From assembly GCA_001970955.1 (NCBI GenBank), contig MPUH01000218.1:1-64000 (forward strand): DNA of 64,000 nucleotides, in the 5' to 3' direction. This document shows, in pieces, positions 29,871-39,190 of this stretch. Position numbers and translations under genes: made by a program. The notes under the pieces are model-generated. The model had not been told where the DNA came from, did no database searches, and was given only the letters and a program-made list of their open reading frames with translations. The stretch is from Stentor coeruleus (Eukaryota; Ciliophora; Heterotrichea; Heterotrichida; Stentoridae). Each line of letters opens with the position of its first letter. Position 1 is the stretch's first letter.

Positions 29871-31052
29871 ATGAGTGTTCAAAACAAAGACTATGCAAGC
29901 ACGGTCTTAAACCCATTCCTAAAAGACATCGTAGCAACATTACTTGTGAAACGACCCGACGAGCCTTTGCCTTTTCTAATGAATTTGTTGCAAAAAAAAC
30001 TAGGCCGTGAAGGGCAGTTATCAGAAAAGGCCGAGCTACACATGCTTAGAAAAGAGGTAGCAAGGCTTAAACTACAAGCCGAACATGGCTCAGAGGACGA
30101 ACATAGCGAAAGTGCTGAAGAAGATACTGTAGAAGAACTCCCTCAAAAACCTTCACATCCAAATAGACATCGTTCTGCAGTATCTGCAGAAGCTTATGGT
30201 AAATGGAATAAAAAAGAAGATTTTCGTCCTAGGGTTATCCCAAAAACCCAAGAAACTGAACGACATTTATCTGAACGTTTGAGCACTTCGTTTATGTTTT
30301 CACATCTACATGGAACAGAAAAAAATATTGTCATTCAAGCTATGGAAGAAAAAAAAGTTACTAATGGGGAGACTGTGATTAAAGAAGGGGATGATGGAAA
30401 TGAATTATATATTGTTGAGTCTGGGAATTTGAAATGTTATAAAAAAATTGCTGGAGAGAATAAACATATAAAGGATTATTCATCTGGTGATGCATTTGGT
30501 GAATTAGCTTTACTTTATAACGCTCCACGAGCAGCAACAATTATTGCAGATGGACAATGTATTTTATGGAGCTTAGATCGTGAATGTTTTAATCATATAG
30601 TAAAAGATGCGGCAATGAAAAGAAGAGAAAAATATGTTGAATTTCTTTCAAAAGTTGAACTATTAACAGGTATGGATCCTTATGAACGTTCTCAACTCGC
30701 AGATGTGTTAAAAACTGTAACTTTTGCGGCAAATGATTTTGTTATAAAACAAGGAGAAGAAGGGAATGTTTTTTATATTGTTGAAGAAGGAAATGCTGTA
30801 GCTACAAAAATTATACAACCAGGGCAACCAGCACAAGAAGTATTAAGATATGCACCTGGGGATTACTTTGGAGAGTTAGCTTTGATAAGAAATGAACCTA
30901 GGGCAGCTAATGTTCAATCTGTTTCTGATCTAAAATGCTTAGTTTTAGATAGGCATTCGTTTAAACGATTACTTGGCCCACTAGAAGATATTTTGAGAAG
31001 AAACGCAAAACATTATGAAGAGATTCCCACGAAAGCACAAAAGTCTAGATAA
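29871..31052 (+). CDS. cAMP-dependent protein kinase regulatory subunit
   Basis: 393 residues with the full PKA-R layout. An N-terminal dimerisation/docking helix bundle (LKDIVATLLVKRPDEPLPFLM) is followed by an acidic linker. The inhibitor segment RHRSAVSAEAY aligns with RI-alpha RRRGAISAEVY. Ala at P0 makes it a pseudosubstrate (type I logic), with His instead of Arg at P-3. Two cyclic-nucleotide domains follow, each with an intact phosphate-binding cassette (FGELALLYNAPRAAT; FGELALIRNEPRAAN). It holds the kinase catalytic subunit inactive until cAMP (or cGMP) binds. In ciliates this pathway controls ciliary beat; that is family knowledge, not seen here. Confidence 0.95.
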   Translation: MSVQNKDYASTVLNPFLKDIVATLLVKRPDEPLPFLMNLLQKKLGREGQLSEKAELHMLRKEVARLKLQAEHGSEDEHSESAEEDTVEELPQKPSHPNRHRSAVSAEAYGKWNKKEDFRPRVIPKTQETERHLSERLSTSFMFSHLHGTEKNIVIQAMEEKKVTNGETVIKEGDDGNELYIVESGNLKCYKKIAGENKHIKDYSSGDAFGELALLYNAPRAATIIADGQCILWSLDRECFNHIVKDAAMKRREKYVEFLSKVELLTGMDPYERSQLADVLKTVTFAANDFVIKQGEEGNVFYIVEEGNAVATKIIQPGQPAQEVLRYAPGDYFGELALIRNEPRAANVQSVSDLKCLVLDRHSFKRLLGPLEDILRRNAKHYEEIPTKAQKSR

Positions 31053-31408
31053 TTAATACAGGGTATACAATAAAAATATGCTTTTTTTCTATAAAGGTTT
31101 ATATATTCTTATGATTATTATAATAAAAGATAAACTTTTGTATATAAACTTAAAGGTATCAAAATACCCATAATGAAGTAAAATATTAAAGAAAAGGGTT
31201 ATATGAAAAATAAAACTTATAATATAATCTTAAATTTAATATAAAAAATACTACATAAAGGTATCAAAATACCCATAATGAAGTAAAATATTAAAGAAAA
31301 GGGTTATATGAAAAATCATTATCTATTCTCCTATACCCACAAATTTCTCATTCTTTTAACCGATTTCAAATTTCATAACTATCAAATTTATAACTTAATA
31401 ACTTAAAA
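31053..31408. other. Intergenic with a 60-bp direct repeat
   Basis: Non-coding. It contains identical 60-bp copies at 31152-31211 and 31257-31316. Confidence 0.65.
31152..31316. repeat. 60-bp perfect direct repeat, 45 bp apart
   Basis: Copies 31152-31211 and 31257-31316 are identical, without an N between them. Confidence 0.85.
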
Positions 31409-32704
31409 ATGAAACATTCATCAGTTCCAGCTTATACAATGGGTCCAAAATATCAAATAGAGCCAACAACGACAAACAAACTTTCCCCAAGCCCAAACAC
31501 TTACAATATCCGTCCTCAAGAAATCATAGTTCCAACAACTCGTTTTGGTTTAGCCCCACGTAGTATTTCCGCTCCAAAATCAGACTCACCAGGTCCAGGG
31601 GCATACCCAATACGTTCATTTGTTGAAATCTCATTAAAAACTTCAAAAGGTAAACGTCACAAACTAAGCAAAGACAAAAACGAAAAATCAAAAATCGATA
31701 GTCCAGGTCCAACATCTTATCATCCATCAAAGCCAAAAACAAGTATTTCATTTAGTATGGGTAATAAAGTTCATAATCTTTCATTAGGCCCAACACCAAT
31801 AACATTAGGTCCAGGGGAATATAATGCAAATTATGATTCAATAAAACCAGTTAAAACTAATACAATAGGGAAATCAATTAGAGATACTGGCTTAGTAAGA
31901 TCTGATCATCCAGGTCCAGGGTGTTATGATATAATCCCAATACAAGATTCTCCGAAATATGGATTTGGACGAGAAGAACGATGTAAGTTGATTGTCCCAA
32001 ATTATCCAGCACCAGGGGAGTATAATATACCTGGTTTAGGTGATGAGGTTGGTAAAAAAATAGGTAAAACTATGTTACCAAAACGCCCTATAGGAAGTGA
32101 TGATAATATGGTTCCTGGACCAGGTGCTTATAATTCTAAGCTTCCAAAAGAATCATTGTCTTATAGTGTTGGAAAAGATAAAAGGTCTACAGTTATGGTT
32201 AATGCACAAACACCAGGACCTGGAGCTTATACTCCAGCACAATCACCTGGTAGAAGTCCTGGGAAATCTATAGGTCATGGATTAAGACCACCTATGAGTC
32301 AATGTAATAATTACCCTGGACCAGGATCATATGAAACACCTAGTTATATTGCATATGGACCTAAATATTCACTTTTAGGAAGAAAAGGGGAAAATAGTGA
32401 TGGAGTGTCATTACCAGGACCTGGGCATTATGAACCTGATTTTCAAGCTGTTAAAGGAGATAAAACTCATGCTATTATTGGCACTGGTAAAAGGATTATG
32501 GGACTTAGACATGGAACGCTTAATGTACCTGGTCCTGGAACTTATGAACCTAGAGAAAGAAGCGAGTCACCTAGATGGACTTTTAAACGAGCACCTAGGG
32601 ACCCTCCTTTGGGTGATGATGACCCTGGACCTGGTCAATATGAAATCACTGCTAGTATTCCTGATGTACCGAAGTATCTTTTGACAGGTACTAGAAAAAA
32701 CTAA
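31409..32704 (+). CDS. Sperm-tail PG-rich repeat (SHIPPO/ODF3-type) ciliary protein
   Basis: 431 residues built from at least eleven PG-rich repeats at roughly 35-40 residue spacing. Examples are SPGPGAYPI, HPGPGCYDI, YPAPGEYNI, VPGPGAYNS, TPGPGAYTP, YPGPGSYET, LPGPGHYEP, VPGPGTYEP and DPGPGQYEI. Such proteins (ODF3/CIMAP family) bind along axonemal or cortical microtubules, so an axonemal or cortical stabilising role is inferred. There are no membrane segments, and the frame is uninterrupted. Confidence 0.93.
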   Translation: MKHSSVPAYTMGPKYQIEPTTTNKLSPSPNTYNIRPQEIIVPTTRFGLAPRSISAPKSDSPGPGAYPIRSFVEISLKTSKGKRHKLSKDKNEKSKIDSPGPTSYHPSKPKTSISFSMGNKVHNLSLGPTPITLGPGEYNANYDSIKPVKTNTIGKSIRDTGLVRSDHPGPGCYDIIPIQDSPKYGFGREERCKLIVPNYPAPGEYNIPGLGDEVGKKIGKTMLPKRPIGSDDNMVPGPGAYNSKLPKESLSYSVGKDKRSTVMVNAQTPGPGAYTPAQSPGRSPGKSIGHGLRPPMSQCNNYPGPGSYETPSYIAYGPKYSLLGRKGENSDGVSLPGPGHYEPDFQAVKGDKTHAIIGTGKRIMGLRHGTLNVPGPGTYEPRERSESPRWTFKRAPRDPPLGDDDPGPGQYEITASIPDVPKYLLTGTRKN

Positions 32705-33103
32705 TATTTATATTTATAGTTTTGATTTTTATATGGCTAAAGTACTGGGGTGTGTGTGTTTTTTATTAATAAATTAGTAGCTAATTTATGATTTTACCTT
32801 AAAAATACTTATAAAGATAGAAAAGTTTGCGGATTTTTTAAAGTGGCTTAGAAGTTTTTTTATAGATATTTTTTAACTGATTTCTTTTGGTTGTTGTTTT
32901 TAGTATATTTATCAAACAGTTTCTTTTTTGACCTTTTAATAAAACCCTAGCTACCTTATCATTTATCCAATATATTCCTCAGCATTAATCAAATCGTTAC
33001 ACTAAACTTCCAAAAACCCTTCTAATATAAAATCTTTTCTTCTTAAAAAAATATTATATTTCATATATTTTCCCTTCATAATTTTAATTCCAATAATCTT
33101 ATC
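32705..33103. other. Intergenic, no gene recognised
   Basis: Left half G/T-rich (3' flank), right half A/C-rich (upstream of the next start). No gene. Confidence 0.6.
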
Positions 33104-33880
33104 ATGGAAAAAATAGATGAGATTTTCCTCCTCACTCGCCGAGAAAAAGAGCCAAACTCTAGTCAAAAAAATCACAAAGACCTGCAAGCAAAATTTAAAG
33201 AGCTCTATAAAAAGAAACTAAGCAAAATAGATCCAAAATCAATAAAATACTTAGAATTTCGTACTTTACATCGTCAAAGTTCTAAAGATGGGACCTACTT
33301 CATAAGACCTCATAAGCCTAAAGATGATCTTATTGGATATTTGCAACGAAATCATATCACTTCAAGAGATGGACTTCAAATTGTTGATTTACCTAAATCC
33401 CCATGGGGTAGTCACAACTCATATAATGAGAAAAACAAATTTTCTAATAATCATATTTACTCACCTCAAGAAATCCCTTCAAAAAAAGTGCAAAATTTCG
33501 ATAGGAAACTAAGGCTTTTTAGGAAAACAATCAAAAAAATTCACTCAAAATCTTCACGAAAAGAACTTTCTTATAATGAAAAGAATATGATTTTCAAAAC
33601 TAAATCAGGGAATATGTATTGTCCTAAGAATTTTGATACTGAAAAAATGTATGAAAAAGCTAATGAAAAGTTTAGGAAAATAAGAGAGTTTAATTTTGAA
33701 AATTCGGAAGTAGTTAATGGGATTATTGAGAAATTGCATATGAAATATGAGAAAAAAGCTGATGCTAATGAAGTGATTAAAAGATTATATACGCCAAATC
33801 CTCCAATTAAAAAAGATAATCATTTTATAAAAAAATATAAAATGTTATGGACTTCTCAATACGGAGATAATACTTTTTAG
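33104..33880 (+). CDS. Unknown basic protein
   Basis: 258 residues, Lys/Arg-rich and largely helical or disordered, with no membrane segment or recognised motif. Conserved-looking stretches include KYLEFRTLHRQSSKDGTYF and QIVDLPKSPWG. A real gene by length and clean boundaries; function unknown. Confidence 0.7.
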   Translation: MEKIDEIFLLTRREKEPNSSQKNHKDLQAKFKELYKKKLSKIDPKSIKYLEFRTLHRQSSKDGTYFIRPHKPKDDLIGYLQRNHITSRDGLQIVDLPKSPWGSHNSYNEKNKFSNNHIYSPQEIPSKKVQNFDRKLRLFRKTIKKIHSKSSRKELSYNEKNMIFKTKSGNMYCPKNFDTEKMYEKANEKFRKIREFNFENSEVVNGIIEKLHMKYEKKADANEVIKRLYTPNPPIKKDNHFIKKYKMLWTSQYGDNTF

Positions 33881-33917
33881 TTTTTTATAGAGAGATTACT
33901 GAGCTACTACAAAGAGT

Positions 33918-34425
33918 TTAAGAATTTTTTTTTAAATTATCTGCGAAATATTCTAGTTCATAACATTTAATTTGATCTTTTAAATCATTTTTAGAACTAT
34001 TTTTATAATCTTGATATAAAGAATAATCTCTATGACTCATACGTTTAGTTCTATGATATTTGGTCATATAATAATGGAATTTATTAAAACTTTTTGAATT
34101 GCCAACTCCCAGTTGATGAAGTTTTGTTATTTTTGATAATTTCATACTTTTATGATTTATGTCTATAGTAGGNTAGTTCTATGATATTTGGTCATATAAT
34201 AATGGAATTTATTAAAACTTTTTGAATTGCCAACTCCAAGTTGATGAAGTTTTTTTATTTTCGACAACTTTATACTTTGATGATTTATGTCTATAGTAGA
34301 CCTGATCTCTGGGTCATTTGAAAGATATTTGCAGGACCCTTGCATTGGTCACAGCAGCTAATACATTTAGGACACCATTTGATTGTTTTGTTTGTATGAA
34401 GTCCTCTTTTTTTCTCTCTTCGCAT
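33918..34425 (-). CDS. Unknown Cys-containing protein, broken by a divergent allelic N join
   Basis: The likely start is ATG at 34425 (MRREKKRGLHTNKT), leading to KWCPKCISCCDQC, a putative zinc-binding cluster. The sequence then shifts frame near 34335 into SCKYLSNDPEIRSTIDIN and continues through LHQLGVGNSKSFNKFHYYM to the stop at 33918. The N at 34173 lies between two copies of about 125 bp that differ at several positions. I could not place an intron of normal size that reconciles the two frames, so a sequence error or an allelic chimera is likely. No family recognised. Confidence 0.5.
34047..34300. repeat. Single-N join between diverged copies of about 125 bp
   Basis: N at 34173. The copies differ at several bases (e.g. 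ctcccag versus ctccaag; ttgataatttc versus tcgacaacttt), so they are two alleles or paralogues rather than one read overlap. Confidence 0.85.
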
Positions 34426-34638
34426 CTTATATTACCAAAGAAAAGATCGGGAAAATAATGGATTTTTTAATGAATAAAAATATCATCAAATAACTATTAT
34501 AAAATTGATTCAAATTATCTTTTTTTGCTTGTTAAAAGAAAAATATTATATTATAAACTTAAAAGAATCCTCATATCAAAAATATTTGAAATTGTGTTTT
34601 AGCTATTTGCAAATTGGTTGTGTATATAAATTGTAAAA

Positions 34639-37443
34639 ATGAATCACGAAAACGATTACGATGATGAGAATTTTGATGTTGACTATGAATCTGACTTTGA
34701 AGAAGTAGAAGTTATAGACGATTACAATGATGAAAAGGTAAAAAATCCTCAACCAGAAACAAAAACTAGATATCAACATAAAAATTACATAGAAGAACAT
34801 GATATAACTGATAAATCTATTGAATATATTCATACTATAAAAAAACCTGAAATAAAAAACTCTAAGGAAAGTCATGAAAGTGAAGAGTTTTATGAAGATT
34901 CTTTTCAAGATTCAGAATATGAAATATCACAAAAAAAAGAACCGGAGCCTAAAAAACCTGATACACAATATAACTTTGATATATTACAAAGGAAAAAAGA
35001 ATCAATCAAAGCTGAAAATCCATTCAAAAAAGACTATGAAATTTTTCTGTCAAAAAAACCAGACTCAAAAGAGTTTACAGACAGAAATGATTCAAAACAA
35101 CATCTTCCTATAAAAACATCACAGTCTCCTATTCTCTCGTCTAAGGCAGAAAAAAGTATAATCGTTAGAACAAAAACCCCAAACAACCTAAGATCGTTAG
35201 AAAACTCTAAACGAAACATATCACCGAAAATTTCTATCAAAATATTAAATAATTTAACACTAGACAAAATCAAAGCTAAACCTGACTTTATAAGAAAAAC
35301 ACGGCAGATTCTAGAAAAAGAAAACATAAGATTACGTGATGACCTTAAAACCTTAAACGAACAAATAAGTCAGTTTCTAGAAATAACAACATTAGAAGCT
35401 AAAAATAAACTTAAAAAAATCGTCATTGACAATAAATCAAATGGTGAATCAAATATTGACAAGAGGTTGAAAATCTATGAATCAGAGTATAATATGATTA
35501 AAGATAAATATAATAAAATAAACGACCCAAAGCATCTTTCTTTTGTAAAAGAAGACATAAAATCTAAAGAAAAAAAAATCATCGAACTTGAAAAAGTAGT
35601 CAAAACACTTGAAAAAAACCAAAGCGCGATGAATAAAAAAATTGAAGAATTTGATGATAAATTCGTAACTGATGATAAAAATAGCTACCAACAATTACAA
35701 GATGAATATTATGCTATAGAACAACAAATTAAAGATATAGAAAATTGTATGATAAAAGAAAAAGAATGGTATAATAATAAATGTTTAAAAGAAGCTGAAT
35801 TACAAAGTAAATATGATAAACTTATGATTTTATCAGAAAATTATCAAAGTGATTATGTTGATGAGAAATTGAATAATAAGTTTTCGAGTCTTAGTAATAT
35901 GCTTGCGAATATAGGAAAAATTAGGAATAATACTAAGACGCAGTTTAAAATACAGGAAAAAACTGTTAGGGTAAAGAAGGAAAGTTTGCAAAAAGAAGTT
36001 AATTTGTTGAAAAATCAGATACAGGATAGGACTCAGGAGTTAAAGAAGATTAGGGATGAGTTGGAGAATTTGCTTGAGATTGCTAGTGCTAATAATATGA
36101 CCAGATTGGTTTCTATTGTGAATTTTACTAAAATGCCTGAGTTAGAAAGGAGTTTATCATCTCGTTCTGGTTCTGAACTCCGAGGCAGTAAAAAATTCTC
36201 TAGAAACAATAACCAAAACTCCCAAAAACTTCCCCGAAACTTATCCTCAAACCCAAAAAACTCTGAGTATATTAATGAAGTAAAAAAATATTTTCCACTA
36301 CAAAAAAGTTCTGAAAAATCTTATAACACCAAACCATTCGACATAATCTCACCAGAACCAAAAAACAGGCAAGACTTCCAAAAATCAAAACCTCAACCAA
36401 AACCTATAGACTCCTATGAAATCGACGAAGAAATCGAAGATTTCTCTAATAAAAAAATTCTTCCCAAAGAACTCGAAAATGAAAACCTTCCATTATTACA
36501 AAAAAATCCTCATCAACCTATAAAAAATCAAGATAAAAACTCAAACTATTTAGAAAAAATCAAAAAAGAACAAGCGAAAAACTTTTTATTCCAAGAGTTG
36601 GAATCCTCATCAAAACTTCAAGAAAAAAAAGACAAATCGCCAAAAAAATCTTCACTTTTTGATGAATTAGAGCATGATAATAAACAAAATTTATATACTA
36701 AAACTGATATACAGCCAAAACCTTCAATGATAACTGAACTTGATTATAATAATAAATCTGGGTTATTTAAAAATCATGAAAGTAATTATAAACTTTCTAT
36801 TTTCCAAGAATTAGAACAAAATAATAAGATAGAAACTAATTTTAAACCTGTGATTAATGAGAAAAAACCTTCAATTTTTGATGAATTAGAAGAGAGGGAT
36901 TTAGGATTGGAAAATGAGAAGTCAGGTTGGAAAGCTCCTGAAAACAAACGTTTAATTTTTGAAGAACTTGAATCGAATGGTATGGAAAATAAAGCTTTTA
37001 AACCGATTAGTGGGGGTTTTGAAGTGAAAAATAATTGGAATGATAGTGGGGATAAGGATTATGCGAAAAGGTTTAGTATTTTTCGTGAAGAAAACAGTCA
37101 AAAAGTAGATATTTTTGAAAAATCAGAGTTACCTGACCCTAGTGTTAAGAGAAATAGATCGCATTTGCTTAAAAAAAACGATGATAAAGTTGCGGTCCTC
37201 ACAGAAAATGCAGCTAAAAACAATCTATTTGGAAACATTTTCGATCCCCACGAACCTGAAAAACTAAACTACAATGCCCAGTCAAAACTTTTACCCATAA
37301 TCAGAGATCATACTCCTGATAAAATCAACATAAAAATAGACGAAGCCAAATTCCGCCACTTTGAAACTAAAAAACATGACCCAAAAAAAGAAACAAAAAA
37401 TACTAAAAATTTTCAACTCGAAGAAGAAGATTTACTACTTTAA
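34639..37443 (+). CDS. Large coiled-coil protein with repeated F-x-E-L-E motifs
   Basis: 934 residues. The N-terminal 60 residues are very acidic. A coiled coil occupies about residues 215-490 (QILEKENIRLRDDLKTLNEQ ... KEKKIIELEKVVKTLEKNQ). The C-terminal third is disordered and carries at least six short motifs of the form (L/I)F-(Q/D/E)-ELE, at about residues 652-780 (LFQELESS, LFDELEHD, IFQELEQN, IFDELEER, IFEELESN and a weaker ITELDYN). These could be tandem binding sites for a partner. It resembles ciliary or basal-body coiled-coil proteins in composition only; no family assignment. Confidence 0.8.
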   Translation: MNHENDYDDENFDVDYESDFEEVEVIDDYNDEKVKNPQPETKTRYQHKNYIEEHDITDKSIEYIHTIKKPEIKNSKESHESEEFYEDSFQDSEYEISQKKEPEPKKPDTQYNFDILQRKKESIKAENPFKKDYEIFLSKKPDSKEFTDRNDSKQHLPIKTSQSPILSSKAEKSIIVRTKTPNNLRSLENSKRNISPKISIKILNNLTLDKIKAKPDFIRKTRQILEKENIRLRDDLKTLNEQISQFLEITTLEAKNKLKKIVIDNKSNGESNIDKRLKIYESEYNMIKDKYNKINDPKHLSFVKEDIKSKEKKIIELEKVVKTLEKNQSAMNKKIEEFDDKFVTDDKNSYQQLQDEYYAIEQQIKDIENCMIKEKEWYNNKCLKEAELQSKYDKLMILSENYQSDYVDEKLNNKFSSLSNMLANIGKIRNNTKTQFKIQEKTVRVKKESLQKEVNLLKNQIQDRTQELKKIRDELENLLEIASANNMTRLVSIVNFTKMPELERSLSSRSGSELRGSKKFSRNNNQNSQKLPRNLSSNPKNSEYINEVKKYFPLQKSSEKSYNTKPFDIISPEPKNRQDFQKSKPQPKPIDSYEIDEEIEDFSNKKILPKELENENLPLLQKNPHQPIKNQDKNSNYLEKIKKEQAKNFLFQELESSSKLQEKKDKSPKKSSLFDELEHDNKQNLYTKTDIQPKPSMITELDYNNKSGLFKNHESNYKLSIFQELEQNNKIETNFKPVINEKKPSIFDELEERDLGLENEKSGWKAPENKRLIFEELESNGMENKAFKPISGGFEVKNNWNDSGDKDYAKRFSIFREENSQKVDIFEKSELPDPSVKRNRSHLLKKNDDKVAVLTENAAKNNLFGNIFDPHEPEKLNYNAQSKLLPIIRDHTPDKINIKIDEAKFRHFETKKHDPKKETKNTKNFQLEEEDLLL

Positions 37444-37555
37444 ATCCAATAAAAATCTAATTAAAAATTTTATATCCTAATTTCTCTTTATAATAATAAT
37501 CTAATAATACTCTACAATCTTTATATTCAATAAAAATCCTATATTATTTTATCAC

Positions 37556-39070
37556 TTATCTAGATTTATTTTTCAAATGAGTCAACAAAAAAGTATTTTC
37601 ACTAAATCTTTTTTTCCTATACCTCATAAGAAAATTAGGTGGAGGTAATCTTTTAACTTCCATTTTCTTAGGCGAACAAGGTGCAGTCTCAGGTTTCTGC
37701 CTATAATCAAAACTATTTTTCCTAACCCTTGATGTCGGTATTGAGCTATAAGCTCTTTCATCAACATGCTTTTTACTTTTAAAAAGCAATACTGGTGGCG
37801 ACTCAAGTCTTAATTTAAATTTCTTTTTCTTTTTAATAGGTTTTTCTAATGCAGATGTTACAGATCCAATAAATTTATCAATTGATTTTATCTCTTCAAC
37901 ACGTTCATTAAGCCATAAATTCTCTGAACTTTTTTTGTTGTTTATATACGGCATAATCTCAGGTCTACTAACCCTTTCCATGAAAACTTTTCTGTTTAAA
38001 ATCAAAACATCAGCTCTTGATGTATGACAAATACAACTATAACTTCTTGGTTTAAAGTCTTCAGCCATATCATCAATACCAATAATTTGATTTTTCCCTT
38101 TGACTACTAATTGTAATTGACTTGTTAAAATAAGTTTTCTAGCTTTTGCTAGTCTTAAAGGTGATGAACTATAAGGACTACTAGAAAACTCCCCGATTTC
38201 TATAAGACTTTTACTTGTAATTTGGGATTTTGTAAGTTTTACTTCACCGGACATTATGAAAATCACACTATCTGCTAAATCGCCTTCAGTGAAAATTTTT
38301 TGATTACGGTAGTATGTGTTATAAGTAAATTGTTCGAGGATTTTTGCTAGAGAAATTCGGGACCAGGTACTAAAAAGAGGAAGTTTATGAAGGAAGTCTA
38401 TACGATCAGAAACTCTTTTGTCGTTATAAGCTGAGATCGCTTTTTTAAAACTTGATTTTGATAACACGGCAACGATAGTTTTTTCATTAGTGATTATGTT
38501 ATGGCTACGTAGACGATCTGTAAAAAGTCCTACTATATTAAAACATTCACCTTCAGTAAGAGTATCTGATATATCACGATTTTTGCATACAGCTAAATCT
38601 TCTATAATTCTTAAATCCTGTTCAATATAATCAAGAAACAATTTTCTAATATTCTGTTCAAGACTATCCAATATCTCAAGGTTTTCTTTTTCAGAAGCAG
38701 ATTTGACAATATTTTTTACTAATAAAACATACTCTCTTGGTATATGTAATATATTCATGAGTTTAGTTGGCAGACATATACTAACAGAACCAGATAAAAT
38801 GAAATAGAAAGCAGAGTTTGTATCACCAATTTTATAAATAGGTATACCTTTAGCATATTCTTCAATAGTCATATGAGCACAGCAGATTCTATGGAAATCA
38901 GTATTTTGAAGCTCTTTATTTATTCTACTGAAAAAATCAATGTAATGAGTTATTTCCATAATTTCAGCTAACTCGGTTCCTGCTTTTGATTTAGAAGGGT
39001 TCTGTAGTACAGAAATTATGGAGTTTAGGGGTATTGAAGACTTAGCTCGTGTTTTATCGTTGGATTTCAT
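37556..39070 (-). CDS. Protein with two cyclic-nucleotide-binding-like domains
   Basis: 504 residues. The first CNBD-like domain is at about 65-215 (GIPIYKIGDTNSAFYFILSGSVSICLP). The second is at about 225-385 (LPLFSTWSRISL...QKIFTEGDLADSVIFIMSGEVKL). The phosphate-binding cassette FGE...RA seen in the PKA subunit is not conserved, so nucleotide binding is doubtful. The C terminus is basic. There are no membrane spans and no kinase domain. It may be a soluble cyclic-nucleotide-sensor-like or ciliary structural protein; the role is unknown. Confidence 0.8.
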   Translation of the reverse strand: MKSNDKTRAKSSIPLNSIISVLQNPSKSKAGTELAEIMEITHYIDFFSRINKELQNTDFHRICCAHMTIEEYAKGIPIYKIGDTNSAFYFILSGSVSICLPTKLMNILHIPREYVLLVKNIVKSASEKENLEILDSLEQNIRKLFLDYIEQDLRIIEDLAVCKNRDISDTLTEGECFNIVGLFTDRLRSHNIITNEKTIVAVLSKSSFKKAISAYNDKRVSDRIDFLHKLPLFSTWSRISLAKILEQFTYNTYYRNQKIFTEGDLADSVIFIMSGEVKLTKSQITSKSLIEIGEFSSSPYSSSPLRLAKARKLILTSQLQLVVKGKNQIIGIDDMAEDFKPRSYSCICHTSRADVLILNRKVFMERVSRPEIMPYINNKKSSENLWLNERVEEIKSIDKFIGSVTSALEKPIKKKKKFKLRLESPPVLLFKSKKHVDERAYSSIPTSRVRKNSFDYRQKPETAPCSPKKMEVKRLPPPNFLMRYRKKRFSENTFLLTHLKNKSR

Positions 39071-39190
39071 TATTATGGACTATTTAAAATATAAGTTATA
39101 TGGAATAGATTTTCCCCCATATAAAAATCCATAACCCTTTAATATAATCATAAACATAAAAATCTAAAAAATAATAATAAACTATCCTAA

